Assembly: GCA_034430835.1 (NCBI GenBank) | Contig: DAOUDX010000220.1 | Location: 1 to 64,000 of the forward strand | Length of the DNA: 64,000 nucleotides | From: JAFGED01 sp034430835 | GTDB lineage: Bacteria; Chloroflexota; Anaerolineae; B4-G1 | Direction of reading: 5' to 3' | Shown: piece by piece, positions 43,157 through 50,759 of the stretch | How the letters are laid out: every line of letters starts with the position of its first letter | Numbering within the stretch: the stretch's first letter is position 1 | Program-made: the position numbers and the translations under genes | Notes under the pieces: generated by a model | What the model saw: the letters and a program-made list of their open reading frames with translations, nothing else | Told to the model about the DNA's origin: nothing | Databases searched by the model: none

Positions 43157-43669
43157 TCAGGACAGCAGAATTCCCTCCAGGCGCAAAAGCGCGGCCTTGA
43201 TCTCCACCCCGGCGCTGTAACCGATGAGCCTGTCTCCTGCCCCGATGACCCGGTGGCAGGGGATCAGGATGGGCAGCAGGTTCGCGCTCAGGGCCGCCCC
43301 TACCGCCCGCGCGGCCTGGGGATGACCGAGGCGGCGCGCGATTCCGCCGTACGTCGCCGTCGCTCCATAGGGGATGGCGGCGACCTCGTCCCACACGGCT
43401 CGTTGAAACGGCGTTCCATCCACGTCCAGCGATAGGTCGAACTCGCGCCGGACGCGGGAAAAGTACTCGCGCAGTTGGGTTAGCGCGGAGGCCAGCGCTT
43501 CCGGGTCCTCGTGCGGCGGTTCCTCAGCGACGTACCGTGACAGTTGCCAGAAGAGAGCCTCTGGCTGGCCGCCCCCCAGCCCCAAGGCACAGATGCCCGC
43601 GCCGGTCCTGGCGACCCACACCGGCCCGACCGGTGAATCCATTCTGGCGTAGGCAATGCTGTCACTCAC
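43157..43669 (-). CDS. ogt: Methylated-DNA-[protein]-cysteine S-methyltransferase
   Basis: A 170-aa alkyltransferase that removes methyl groups from O6-methylguanine onto its own Cys. The active-site motif is LIPCHRVIG, preceded by the helix-turn-helix and arginine finger region (AAIPYGATATYGGIARRLGHP) and followed by GYSAGVEIKAALLRLEG. An N-terminal ribonuclease-like domain of about 80 residues is present, so the length is that of a full Ogt. The start is a GTG at 43669 with a poor ribosome binding site. It lies 48 nt downstream of the HAD phosphatase gene in the same direction. Confidence 0.94.
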   Translation of the reverse strand: MSDSIAYARMDSPVGPVWVARTGAGICALGLGGGQPEALFWQLSRYVAEEPPHEDPEALASALTQLREYFSRVRREFDLSLDVDGTPFQRAVWDEVAAIPYGATATYGGIARRLGHPQAARAVGAALSANLLPILIPCHRVIGAGDRLIGYSAGVEIKAALLRLEGILLS

Positions 43670-43717
43670 CTAGTTATCCCTTGTCGTGTCTGTCCTCGAC
43701 GACGCGGTGGGCTACCA

Positions 43718-44392
43718 TCACAGCAGCGACGAGATCTGCGAGGTGTGGTCGAGGATGACGTAAGCGCCTGCCCGTTCCAATTCCTTCCGCTCCCCGAAGC
43801 CGCACAGCACCGCTACCGACCAGGCCCTCGCTCGCCGCGCGGCCCTCACGTCCACCGTCGTATCGCCCACCATCACGCATCGCTCGACGGGCACGCCGAG
43901 TTTCTGCGCTGCGTATCGAACGGGGGCCGGGTGCGGCTTGAGCCGCCAGGTACTGTCACTGGTCGCCAGCGCTTCGAAGAGATCGCGCAACCCGTACTGG
44001 TCGAGAAACGCCTCGGCATCGCCCTTGCGCCGGGTAGTGACCACCGCCAGCTTGTATCGTTCCCTCAGGGCAGGGAGCATATCCCCCACACCTGTCATGA
44101 TGCGGAAATTGTCCCGCGTGCGCAAGCCGCGCCATTCGTAGAGCCGGTCCGAGAGCGCCCGCAGCGAGGAGTCCAGTCCGAAGACATCCAAGAAGGTGAT
44201 GAGAGCGTTGCCGGGTGTCTCGGCGGCCATCACGAGTCGGCGAGCAGTGTCACCGGGGTTGGGCCAACGCAGCTTCTGCAGCCGACGTGCCAGCCTCTCC
44301 ACGGCCTGGTCGTCGGTGTCCATCAGCGTCCCGTCCAGGTCGAACAGGATGGCTTCTACTCCATCTTTGTCGAATGAGGCCTCTTCCGGCAT
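43718..44392 (-). CDS. HAD-superfamily phosphatase (PGP/Gph-like)
   Basis: A 224-aa haloacid dehalogenase-type phosphatase. Motif I is LFDLDGTLMDTD with the nucleophile Asp, motif II the TTRRKGD region, motif III Lys in LKPHPAPV and motif IV VGDTTVDVRAARRA. The cap is the small helical type found in phosphoglycolate phosphatases. Substrate is unknown. The start was decided by the promoter: TTGACA and TACTAT at the proper spacing lie inside the longer open frame, putting the transcript start at the ATG at 44392 (or two codons earlier at 44398). The mRNA is therefore predicted to be leaderless. Confidence 0.88.
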   Translation of the reverse strand: MPEEASFDKDGVEAILFDLDGTLMDTDDQAVERLARRLQKLRWPNPGDTARRLVMAAETPGNALITFLDVFGLDSSLRALSDRLYEWRGLRTRDNFRIMTGVGDMLPALRERYKLAVVTTRRKGDAEAFLDQYGLRDLFEALATSDSTWRLKPHPAPVRYAAQKLGVPVERCVMVGDTTVDVRAARRARAWSVAVLCGFGERKELERAGAYVILDHTSQISSLL

Positions 44393-44399
44393 CGGCATA

Positions 44400-44428
44400 A
44401 TAGTATCACGACGCGGCAAGGATGTCAA
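44400..44428 (-). promoter_or_regulatory. Promoter of the HAD phosphatase gene, implying a leaderless mRNA
   Basis: The minus strand reads TTGACA (44423-44428), a 17-nt spacer ending TGA, and TACTAT (44400-44405). The expected start point is 44393, one base from the ATG at 44392. Confidence 0.78.
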
Positions 44429-44484
44429 AATCCAGCGAGGGTTGTCAGGGCGATGACTGCCAGGCGGAAGTGGGTGACACGAGC

Positions 44485-46026
44485 CTAGCCCGTGTCTTCG
44501 GTCAGCTCGGTCAGGCGACGGATCAGCGGCTGGAGCGTGGGGAACAGCGGGCGGTAGACCTCGCTGTAGATGTGGTCATAGATCGCCCGTGTTTCCGGGT
44601 CGGGCGCGAAACGCTCCGTCGTGTCGGTCATCGCATCGGCAGCGGCGGCTGTATTGGGGTACCACTGCGCTGCAACCGCGGCGAGGATGCCCGCCCCCAG
44701 GCAGGTCGCCTCGGTCGTGGCGGCGCGCACGACGGGCACGCCCGTGACGTCGGCCACGATCTGGCACCACAGGTCGCTGCGGCTGCCGCCGCCCAGGGCA
44801 ACGTACTCTCCGAACGGCCGGCCCGTCGTCGTGGCCATCGCCGTGGCCATCCCCTCGCCCAGCAGCCGTTGCTCGAAAGCGATGCCCTCCAGGATAGCGC
44901 GGTAGAAATGCTCTGGTCCGTGCGCGCCCGTCCACCCGATGGTGATGCCGGAGGCTGCCGGGTCCCAGTAGGGCGTCATCGCGTGATTCCAGTACGGCAC
45001 GACCACGAGACCCAGAGAGCCGGGCGGTACCTGGGCTGCGGCGGCTTCCAGCGCGTCCTCGAGGGCGCTCAGGCCAGAGTTATGCGGATTCCCTCCGAAT
45101 GCCTTCACGAACCAGTTCACCGTGAATGCCCCTCCCTGAATCACAGTCTCCAGAAAGTACTTGCCCGCGATAGGCGCGTAGAGGGTGCGGAAGGCCCGGC
45201 GTGTGAGATAGCCGTCGTGGACGATACCGCTGACTACGGCGGTGCCCAGGTTGAGGGACGCGCGATCGCCGCCGACGGCGCTGGCACCCAGGCCAGCGCA
45301 CTGGCCGTCGCCTGCTCCCGCGATGACGCATAGCCCGGACGGCAGACCGGTTGCGGCCGCGGCCTCGTCGCTCACACAGCCGATGGGTTGTCCCGGCGGT
45401 ATCAGTTCGGGGAACTGCTCAGGACGCAGGCCCAACTCCTCCATCAGGTCAGCAGCCCAACACCCGGATGCCATATCGACCAATCCCATCGGATCGGCGG
45501 AGGCCAGGCTGGACCTAAATGCGCCCGTCAGCCGGTGGACGAGGAAGGCGTGGGCGTCCAGGAACTTGGTCGTCTGCGCTACCATCCCCGGCTCGTGCTG
45601 CATCAGCCAGACGATCTTGGTCACGGAGGGATTGGTGGTGAGCGGCTTGCCGGTGATCCGGTGAAAGTGCTCCCCGCCGATCCGTTTCTCCAGGAAGGCG
45701 ACCTGGTCACGGCTGCGCTCGTCGAGCCACAGGATGGCGTTGCGCAGGGGCCGGCCTGCGCTACCCACCGGCACAAAGCTCTCGCGCTGGTGGGTGATGC
45801 AGAGCGCATCCACCCGGCTTGCATCGATTTGACCGAGCAGCGCCCGCAGTGCGGCGCACGCGCCATCCCACCACGCCTCTGCGTCCTGCTCGTACCAGTT
45901 GGGCTTGGGCTGGAGAAGGGAATAGGTCGCCCGGCCCTCGGCCGCGGCCCGCCCTTCCCGATCCCAGGCGATGGCCTTGCAGGCGGTGGTGCTGGAGTCG
46001 ATGCCGATGACGAGGGGAGCGGCCAT
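44485..46026 (-). CDS. FGGY-family carbohydrate kinase
   Basis: A 513-aa sugar kinase of the FGGY family (xylulokinase-like), phosphorylating a sugar or polyol with ATP. The N-terminal phosphate loop is IGIDSSTTACKAIAWD. LWLDERSRDQ and the ADAMGLVDM-type segment (ASADPMGLVDMASGCW) lie in the first half. The second half has the ATP-binding AGAGDGQCAGLGA and the adenosine-binding ALGGGSRSDLWCQIVAD. The substrate cannot be named; its length suits xylulo- or gluconokinase. The ATG at 46026 shares one base with the stop of the repeat-ATPase gene (TGATG), so it is translated as part of that unit although its function looks unrelated. Confidence 0.92.
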   Translation of the reverse strand: MAAPLVIGIDSSTTACKAIAWDREGRAAAEGRATYSLLQPKPNWYEQDAEAWWDGACAALRALLGQIDASRVDALCITHQRESFVPVGSAGRPLRNAILWLDERSRDQVAFLEKRIGGEHFHRITGKPLTTNPSVTKIVWLMQHEPGMVAQTTKFLDAHAFLVHRLTGAFRSSLASADPMGLVDMASGCWAADLMEELGLRPEQFPELIPPGQPIGCVSDEAAAATGLPSGLCVIAGAGDGQCAGLGASAVGGDRASLNLGTAVVSGIVHDGYLTRRAFRTLYAPIAGKYFLETVIQGGAFTVNWFVKAFGGNPHNSGLSALEDALEAAAAQVPPGSLGLVVVPYWNHAMTPYWDPAASGITIGWTGAHGPEHFYRAILEGIAFEQRLLGEGMATAMATTTGRPFGEYVALGGGSRSDLWCQIVADVTGVPVVRAATTEATCLGAGILAAVAAQWYPNTAAAADAMTDTTERFAPDPETRAIYDHIYSEVYRPLFPTLQPLIRRLTELTEDTG

Positions 46027-48842
46027 CAGACCTCGGAGGTCTCTGCCAGCGTGCGGATCCACGGGCGCATCAGGGGGACGGCCAGGCGAAGAACGTCGCC
46101 TTCTTCGACGACAAGGTCGTGGCGTAGTACATCTTTGATAGCCTCTTCGGCCCTTTCGGGACCCAGACCCGTTTCTTGGACCAGCTCTGTACGAGAGAGA
46201 GACGCATCATCCTCGCGACTCGCAAGAATCTTCAACAGTCGATGCTCGTCCGGCCCGGCCTCGCTCCACACGCCGCTGAAGTAGTAATCGGCCTGGAGGA
46301 AGAGCTCGTGGTAGAAATCGGGGGTGAGCAGCGCCTCCAGGTCGGCGGGGGTGAGGGTGCGCGGGGTCTTCTCCCCCTCTTTCAGGAAGCGCTCGTTCCA
46401 GCGGTTGACCAGCTCCCAACACAGCCGCTGCAGGAGGTAGGGCTGGCCGTGGGTGAGGCGATACAACTCCTCGGCCAGCGCGAGCTCGTACTCCAGCGCA
46501 AAATCGTCCGAGGGCTGGCGAACGAGGTGCAGCGCGGCCTCCCGCGCGAGGAAGGAGACGCGCACCGGCTCGGCGCTGCCGTAAAAGACGGCCTTGTAGT
46601 GGCGCAGCTCATCCTCCAGCGCCTGCCGCCCGGCAAAGAGCAGCCCCAACCAGCGGTGCCTCTGGGCGGCGCTGCGCAGGTAGCGCAGGAAGGCCGGGTC
46701 GAACTCGCCCCTCTCGAGTTTTTCCTCGGCGATCTCGTACTCGTCGATGGCCAGGGTGAGGCGCCGCCCGGTCATGTGCGGATCCAGCCGCTCCAACAGC
46801 GCGTTGAGCGCCATCCGGGCCGCGCCGGTGCTCGTGTAGTCGTCCGCGCCCGGCGCGGGGCCGGCGGTGAGGCCCGCCTCCTGCGCAGCGGCGTGGATCG
46901 CGCGGGCAAAGCCGTGCAGCAGTTGGCCGGTGTGGTCGGCCATCACCAGATCCTGCATATCGGTGCGGGCGATGAGCGTCTCCGGCCCCCGGTGGCGGTA
47001 GAGGTGGTGGATGATGGAGGTCTTGCCCATCCTGCGGTGACCGTAGAGGATGATGGGCGGGAGCGGGGCGTCAGGAGAGGCGGCCCACAGCCGCTCCAGT
47101 TGGGCCAGGGTGGTTTCGCGGCCCACGAAGGTGCGCTCGACCGGCAGGCCGCTGTAGCCCTCGTAGGGGTTCTCGACCGGCTGGCGCAGCACCTGCTCGC
47201 CGATCTGCCCGCCGGCACGGGCCAGCACGTCGCGCCATTGCTCGGCGATCTGCCTGACGATGGCGCGCTCCGGCTCGGGGCAGGTCTCGTCCACGTCGGC
47301 CAGCAATTGGGTGAGCGCGGCGACGGCGCGCCCGATGGCCGAGGAGCGCATCAGGGGGGAGGCGGCGTGCACGGCCACGTCCGCCTCCTGGGCGACCTCG
47401 CGCAGGCGGCGCAGGGTGGCTACGACGGCGGGGCGCAGGTAGGGTTCAGGCAATTCGGGCAGAGAGGCCCCGCCAGGACAGCGGTACTCCATCCAGCGGC
47501 CCACGGCGGCGGGGTCCTGGGCCTCCAGCGCCGCCACCAGCGCAGAAGCGATGAGGCACAGCTCCTCACCGCCGGGCAGCGCGCGTACGACGGCGAAGGC
47601 CTCCGTCGCTTTCACCGGCTGCTGCACATGCAGGTACCAGAACCCAGCGCAGGCCGCGCGGGCGGGGATGTCCAAACGTAATTCTGGCCTGACTCGTTTG
47701 AAGAGTTGACGAAAGAAAAAAAACGGAATGATGAGACCAGCAGTTGCGTAGTACCGTATTCCCTTGTGCAGCGAGGCAGAGCCGAAGTGTACCAGGTTCC
47801 AGTCGAATGGCTCGCAGGCCAGTTCGCCCACGGCGGCCAGAAGTCGCTCCTCCGGCACCTGAGCCAGCGCGGCGTTGACTGCCCGCACAACCGGGACGAA
47901 TTGCAGGGTGTAAGCCAACAGTTGGTTGGCGTTTTGGACGCCAGCGGCCCAATCCCGCGCCAGCCGGTTCTCCAGTCTCTTCTGCATACCCGGCAGGGCC
48001 AGCCAGGTAACGCGACCTGCTCCCTCCCGAAGCCAGCCCCAGGTGCTGGGGAGCGCCAAGATGGCATAATCTAGTGTCCGTAGAGCCATTACTATGCCCA
48101 CGACGCCGCCCGCCACGCCGAGCATCACGCCATCCACCACATCGCTCGCCATGCCGACCGCCACGCCGCCCATTACGTTGAGTACCACGCCGCCTGCCAC
48201 GCCGACTGCCACGCCACTCACTACTCTGAGCGTCACGCCGCCCGTCACGCCGAACGCCACGCCGAGCGCCACGCCGAGCGCCACGCCGAGCGCGATGCAC
48301 ATCACCCCTAGCGCAAAGCTGGGCTCTGCACTGGTCGACATGCTGAATACCACGGCGGATACTGCACTATATGTCACGCTAAGCGCTACACTACTCGCCA
48401 CGCCGCTTGCTCTACTTCCTGCTACACTTCTTAGAACGCCGACCTCTAAGCTGAACACTATGCCTAACATTGTGACTACTATGTGAGGCCAATTGATGTG
48501 CTCGTTTAGCATCCACAGGGAGACAGACGCCGCCAGAGGCATCAAAGCAACCAAGAGCAAGCCTTGGAAGGCCAGGTCTCGCTGCACCCGATCCTGGCGC
48601 AGCGCGGGCAGCAGGTCGCGGCCCGTGGCTTCGCGGTGTTCGGGATCGGCAAAGGTCTCCACGTACCAGCGCAACGCCTGGGGGAAGAAGAAGCACCAAT
48701 AGAGCAGGCGCAGGTAGTCGAGCGGGTTCCACAGTTGCAGCGGGCGCTTGAGCTTGGGGGCCAAGTCGAGGCGGGGGACGGACATCTCCCCCTCCCCCGG
48801 CCCCTCCCCCAAGGGGTGAGGGGAGGCTTTTCTCGCGCTCAT
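46026..48842 (-). CDS. Membrane ATPase with long tetrapeptide (GVAx) repeat, AAA/STAND-like
   Basis: A 938-aa protein with an unusual architecture. Residues 1-25 include peptide encoded by a GC-rich repeat (PHPLGEGPGEGE). Residues about 30-110 hold two hydrophobic helices. Residues about 115-250 are a tetrapeptide repeat, strict GVAL/GVAG/GVAF-type from 180 to 250 and degenerate before that, hydrophobic enough to sit in a membrane. A helical region (330-560) leads to an ATPase: Walker A GHRRMGKTS with Lys607, Walker B LAIDEYE with Asp700, and FVGRETTLAQLERL just before it. A C-terminal winged-helix segment (RTELVQETGLGPERAEEAI) follows. The ATG at 48842 overlaps the stop of the nuclease-ATPase gene as ATGA; an ATG at 48785 is an alternative. 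Function unknown; a defence effector or signalling ATPase is inference. Confidence 0.85.
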   Translation of the reverse strand: MSARKASPHPLGEGPGEGEMSVPRLDLAPKLKRPLQLWNPLDYLRLLYWCFFFPQALRWYVETFADPEHREATGRDLLPALRQDRVQRDLAFQGLLLVALMPLAASVSLWMLNEHINWPHIVVTMLGIVFSLEVGVLRSVAGSRASGVASSVALSVTYSAVSAVVFSMSTSAEPSFALGVMCIALGVALGVALGVAFGVTGGVTLRVVSGVAVGVAGGVVLNVMGGVAVGMASDVVDGVMLGVAGGVVGIVMALRTLDYAILALPSTWGWLREGAGRVTWLALPGMQKRLENRLARDWAAGVQNANQLLAYTLQFVPVVRAVNAALAQVPEERLLAAVGELACEPFDWNLVHFGSASLHKGIRYYATAGLIIPFFFFRQLFKRVRPELRLDIPARAACAGFWYLHVQQPVKATEAFAVVRALPGGEELCLIASALVAALEAQDPAAVGRWMEYRCPGGASLPELPEPYLRPAVVATLRRLREVAQEADVAVHAASPLMRSSAIGRAVAALTQLLADVDETCPEPERAIVRQIAEQWRDVLARAGGQIGEQVLRQPVENPYEGYSGLPVERTFVGRETTLAQLERLWAASPDAPLPPIILYGHRRMGKTSIIHHLYRHRGPETLIARTDMQDLVMADHTGQLLHGFARAIHAAAQEAGLTAGPAPGADDYTSTGAARMALNALLERLDPHMTGRRLTLAIDEYEIAEEKLERGEFDPAFLRYLRSAAQRHRWLGLLFAGRQALEDELRHYKAVFYGSAEPVRVSFLAREAALHLVRQPSDDFALEYELALAEELYRLTHGQPYLLQRLCWELVNRWNERFLKEGEKTPRTLTPADLEALLTPDFYHELFLQADYYFSGVWSEAGPDEHRLLKILASREDDASLSRTELVQETGLGPERAEEAIKDVLRHDLVVEEGDVLRLAVPLMRPWIRTLAETSEV
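48095..48300. repeat. 12-bp minisatellite encoding the GVAx tetrapeptide repeat
   Basis: About 17 imperfect tandem copies of a 12-bp unit (plus strand CACGCCGAGCGC) lie in frame. The purest copies are at the right end (48255-48300). Third-position and unit-level substitutions are common to the left, indicating older copies. Confidence 0.92.
48786..48827. repeat. GC-rich palindromic repeat at the start of the repeat-ATPase gene
   Basis: CTCCCCCTCCCCCGG and CCCCTCCCCCAAGGGG form a C-run/G-run palindromic repeat. It is translated in frame as PHPLGEGPGEGE between two possible start codons (48842 and 48785). On the minus strand it also provides GGAGGGGGAG immediately before the second ATG. Confidence 0.75.
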
Positions 48843-50089
48843 CCCAGTGCCTCCATATCCAGGTCGTAGCAGGCGCGCCAGTCGTAGGCCGGGTTGTGCA
48901 GCGCCTCATGGCGGTGGTGGGCGGCGCGCTGCAGGCGGTAGGGGTGGCAGGCAGAAAGGGCGAGTAGCTCGTCGCAGGTAGGTGTATCGAAGTGCAGCGC
49001 GTCGGGCACCCAGGGGTGGGCCAGCAAGCGCCGGGCTTCGTCCTCCGTGAAAGGGCCGAGCCGTTGGACGCTGAGAAAGTCGTAGGGCCAGGAGCCTTTG
49101 CCGGGGTCGGGAAAGATGTCTTTGGGCAGGTCCCGGCTCGCCGTCACCAGCCGCAATCCGCGCTCGGCCTGGCACAGCGCCCGGCAGCCGCGCAGGTGGT
49201 CGAGGTCGAAGCCGCGCTCGGGGGCCAGGTCGAACTCGTCCAGCAGCAGCACGGCCCGGCGGCCGTGGACGGCGCGCTTCAGATCCTCCCTGGTCTTGCC
49301 GTCTCCGCCCAGTTGGCGGATCGCTTCGGCCAGCAGCCCGCGGGCGTCCTCGAAATCGTAAAAGTCCCAAAAGACCACGGCCTGGCCCGGCTCCTGGCGC
49401 AGCCGATCGGCCAAGCAGTGCAGGAGCGAGGACTTGCCGATCTTGCGCTCCCCCACCAGCGCGACGGAGCCGCCCGCAAGCATGCGCAGCAGTCGCTCCA
49501 GCATGCGCTCGCGCCCGACGAAGCGGGCCGGGTCGCGGATGGCGACGACGTCGGTGAAGGGGTTGGGCGGAGGAGCGGAGGGGCAGGAGGGCGGAGGAGC
49601 AGGCAGGTCTTTGAAGCGGTGCGCCCAATCGGCGTAGTGTTTGAGCAGGAGGTCATTGTTGGCCGGATGGGAGAGTTGGCCGCACAGATCTTCCCAGAAG
49701 ATGACGTGAACGGAGAACTTGCCAGCCGCCAGCCGCTCCTCGTCAATCTGGCGGACAATCTGTTGCAGTTTGCTGTCCCGGCGGTCGGTGGTGGCGATGG
49801 TGTACTCGGCCAGGGGCGGGGAGAAGCGCTCGGCTTTGGCGATCTCGGCTTCTATCTTCTTGCGCGTGAGGCGGCCCTCGTCGTAGCGCTTGCACTGGAC
49901 GCCCGCGTAGCGGCCTTGCAGATGCGCGGGGCGGCCATAGATGTCCACCCCCTGCTGCTCCTGGCCGCTACGGCCATAGCGCTGTGTTTGAGGGTCGTCC
50001 CAGGTACGGGTGTAGAGGTCGGCGACGATGTCCTCGAATTCGTTCCAGGATTCAGGTTTGGGCAGTTCGCTTTGGGGAACGGTAGGCAT
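48839..50089 (-). CDS. Mrr-type PD-(D/E)XK nuclease fused to an AAA/STAND ATPase
   Basis: A 416-aa two-domain protein. Residues 14-160 form an Mrr-superfamily restriction-endonuclease domain: Glu19 in FEDIVADLY, Asp49 in GVDIYG, and Gln65-x-Lys67 in GVQCKRY, the E-D-QxK catalytic set, followed by YTIATTDRRDSKLQQI and HVIFWEDL. A proline-rich linker (163-177) joins it to the ATPase: FVGRERMLERLL, Walker A GERKIGKSS (213-221) and Walker B VLLLDEFDLA (Asp284-Glu285). No recognition domain or methylase is present. The ATG at 50089 has AAGG 8 nt upstream. It follows a toxin gene by 42 nt, with a hairpin between them, and overlaps the repeat-ATPase gene by 4 nt. Nuclease plus STAND-like ATPase is the layout of several phage-defence families; that role is inference. 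Confidence 0.88.
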   Translation of the reverse strand: MPTVPQSELPKPESWNEFEDIVADLYTRTWDDPQTQRYGRSGQEQQGVDIYGRPAHLQGRYAGVQCKRYDEGRLTRKKIEAEIAKAERFSPPLAEYTIATTDRRDSKLQQIVRQIDEERLAAGKFSVHVIFWEDLCGQLSHPANNDLLLKHYADWAHRFKDLPAPPPSCPSAPPPNPFTDVVAIRDPARFVGRERMLERLLRMLAGGSVALVGERKIGKSSLLHCLADRLRQEPGQAVVFWDFYDFEDARGLLAEAIRQLGGDGKTREDLKRAVHGRRAVLLLDEFDLAPERGFDLDHLRGCRALCQAERGLRLVTASRDLPKDIFPDPGKGSWPYDFLSVQRLGPFTEDEARRLLAHPWVPDALHFDTPTCDELLALSACHPYRLQRAAHHRHEALHNPAYDWRACYDLDMEALG

Positions 50090-50102
50090 TTTGAAGGCCT
50101 TT

Positions 50103-50131
50103 TGCCTGCCACTTGCAGAGTGACAGGCAAC
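50103..50131. repeat. Hairpin between toxin and nuclease-ATPase genes
   Basis: TTGCCTG and CAGGCAA (7 bp), a C/A mismatch and CACT/AGTG (4 bp) surround a 5-nt loop. It begins directly after the toxin stop codon and ends 14 nt before the next ATG. No T-run follows, so attenuation or mRNA processing is more likely than termination. Confidence 0.65.
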
Positions 50132-50410
50132 TCAACCCAGTTTGTTGATCCGCCCGTATGCGTTGTCGTGCTGGGCGATATCGTCAACGACGATACGCTG
50201 ATTGGCCGCGTCCAGCAGGTAGGGGATACGGAACGGTCCGCTGTGCAGGCTGAAGAAATGGCTACCCTTGATGGGCTGATGCGTAATCTCGTCGGCATGC
50301 TCGGCCAGCCACTGAATCTTGCGGATGATGGCTTGGGTTGCTTTGAGGTTCCTGCGAGCCAGTTTGCGCAGTGCGGCCTGAGCCTTCGGCGTGAATTCGT
50401 AGCGATACAT
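50132..50410 (-). CDS. RelE/ParE-family toxin
   Basis: A 92-aa toxin of the RelE/ParE fold, probably a ribosome-dependent mRNA endonuclease, though a gyrase-targeting ParE activity cannot be excluded. It starts MYRYEFTPKAQAALRKL, a typical first strand and helix, has basic helices with KATQAIIRKIQWLAE, and the final strand and tail RIVVDDIAQHDNAYGR, corresponding to the GxHDxxY ending of the family. The ATG overlaps the antitoxin stop by 1 nt. It is the second gene of the TA pair and lies just upstream of the nuclease-ATPase. Confidence 0.87.
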   Translation of the reverse strand: MYRYEFTPKAQAALRKLARRNLKATQAIIRKIQWLAEHADEITHQPIKGSHFFSLHSGPFRIPYLLDAANQRIVVDDIAQHDNAYGRINKLG

Positions 50411-50685
50411 TACATGTCCCGGAATTCTTGTACCGCCTCTTCGCCGTTAACCAGTTCTACCTCCCCCTTCTGGATGGCCTCGTAGTCTTCCTGCAACTCA
50501 GCCAGATAGGTAGGGGTAGCCTCCTCTGCTGTGTACAGCACTTTGACGCCATGCTCGTTTACATAGTAGTCGTGAAGCTCTTCGCGCACCACACGCCGCA
50601 CGACCGTGGTGATGAGTGTCTCCAGTTGGCCTGCGGTCAGTTGAACGACCGGCTGATCTGGCAATATGTTTGCGTTCTCGCTCAC
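50410..50685 (-). CDS. Antitoxin of the RelE/ParE-type pair
   Basis: A 91-aa acidic protein in the antitoxin position. The GTG at 50685 has AGGAGG 6 nt upstream. An N-terminal helix (LETLITTVVRRVVREELHDY) may be the dimerisation or DNA-contact part, and the C-terminal half is acidic (ELQEDYEAIQKGEVELVNGE), as expected of a toxin-wrapping tail. The exact antitoxin class is not recognised. It is followed by the toxin with a 1-nt overlap, and an extended -10 promoter lies 20 nt upstream. Confidence 0.8.
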   Translation of the reverse strand: MSENANILPDQPVVQLTAGQLETLITTVVRRVVREELHDYYVNEHGVKVLYTAEEATPTYLAELQEDYEAIQKGEVELVNGEEAVQEFRDM

Positions 50686-50705
50686 GGAAGACCTCCTGTC
50701 ATCGT

Positions 50706-50714
50706 ACTATACCA
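50706..50714 (-). promoter_or_regulatory. Extended -10 promoter of the TA and nuclease-ATPase unit
   Basis: The minus strand reads TGGTATAGT, an extended -10 box. TTGGCC lies 18 nt upstream as a weak -35. This is the only promoter I see before the FGGY kinase end of the unit. Confidence 0.6.
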
Positions 50715-50759
50715 CGAATGTGCTATAAGGCCAAACTGCGATCCGACATGCCAGGTCGG

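Noticed and set aside
48095..48300. Possible CRISPR array
   Set aside because: The units are contiguous 12-bp repeats without spacers and lie in a reading frame.
48094..48486. A plus-strand frame of Thr-Pro repeats
   Set aside because: It is the reverse reading of the GVAx minisatellite; the minus-strand frame continues into an ATPase with intact motifs.
50103..50131. Rho-independent terminator between toxin and nuclease-ATPase
   Set aside because: The stem is followed by A residues in the transcribed direction, not by T residues.
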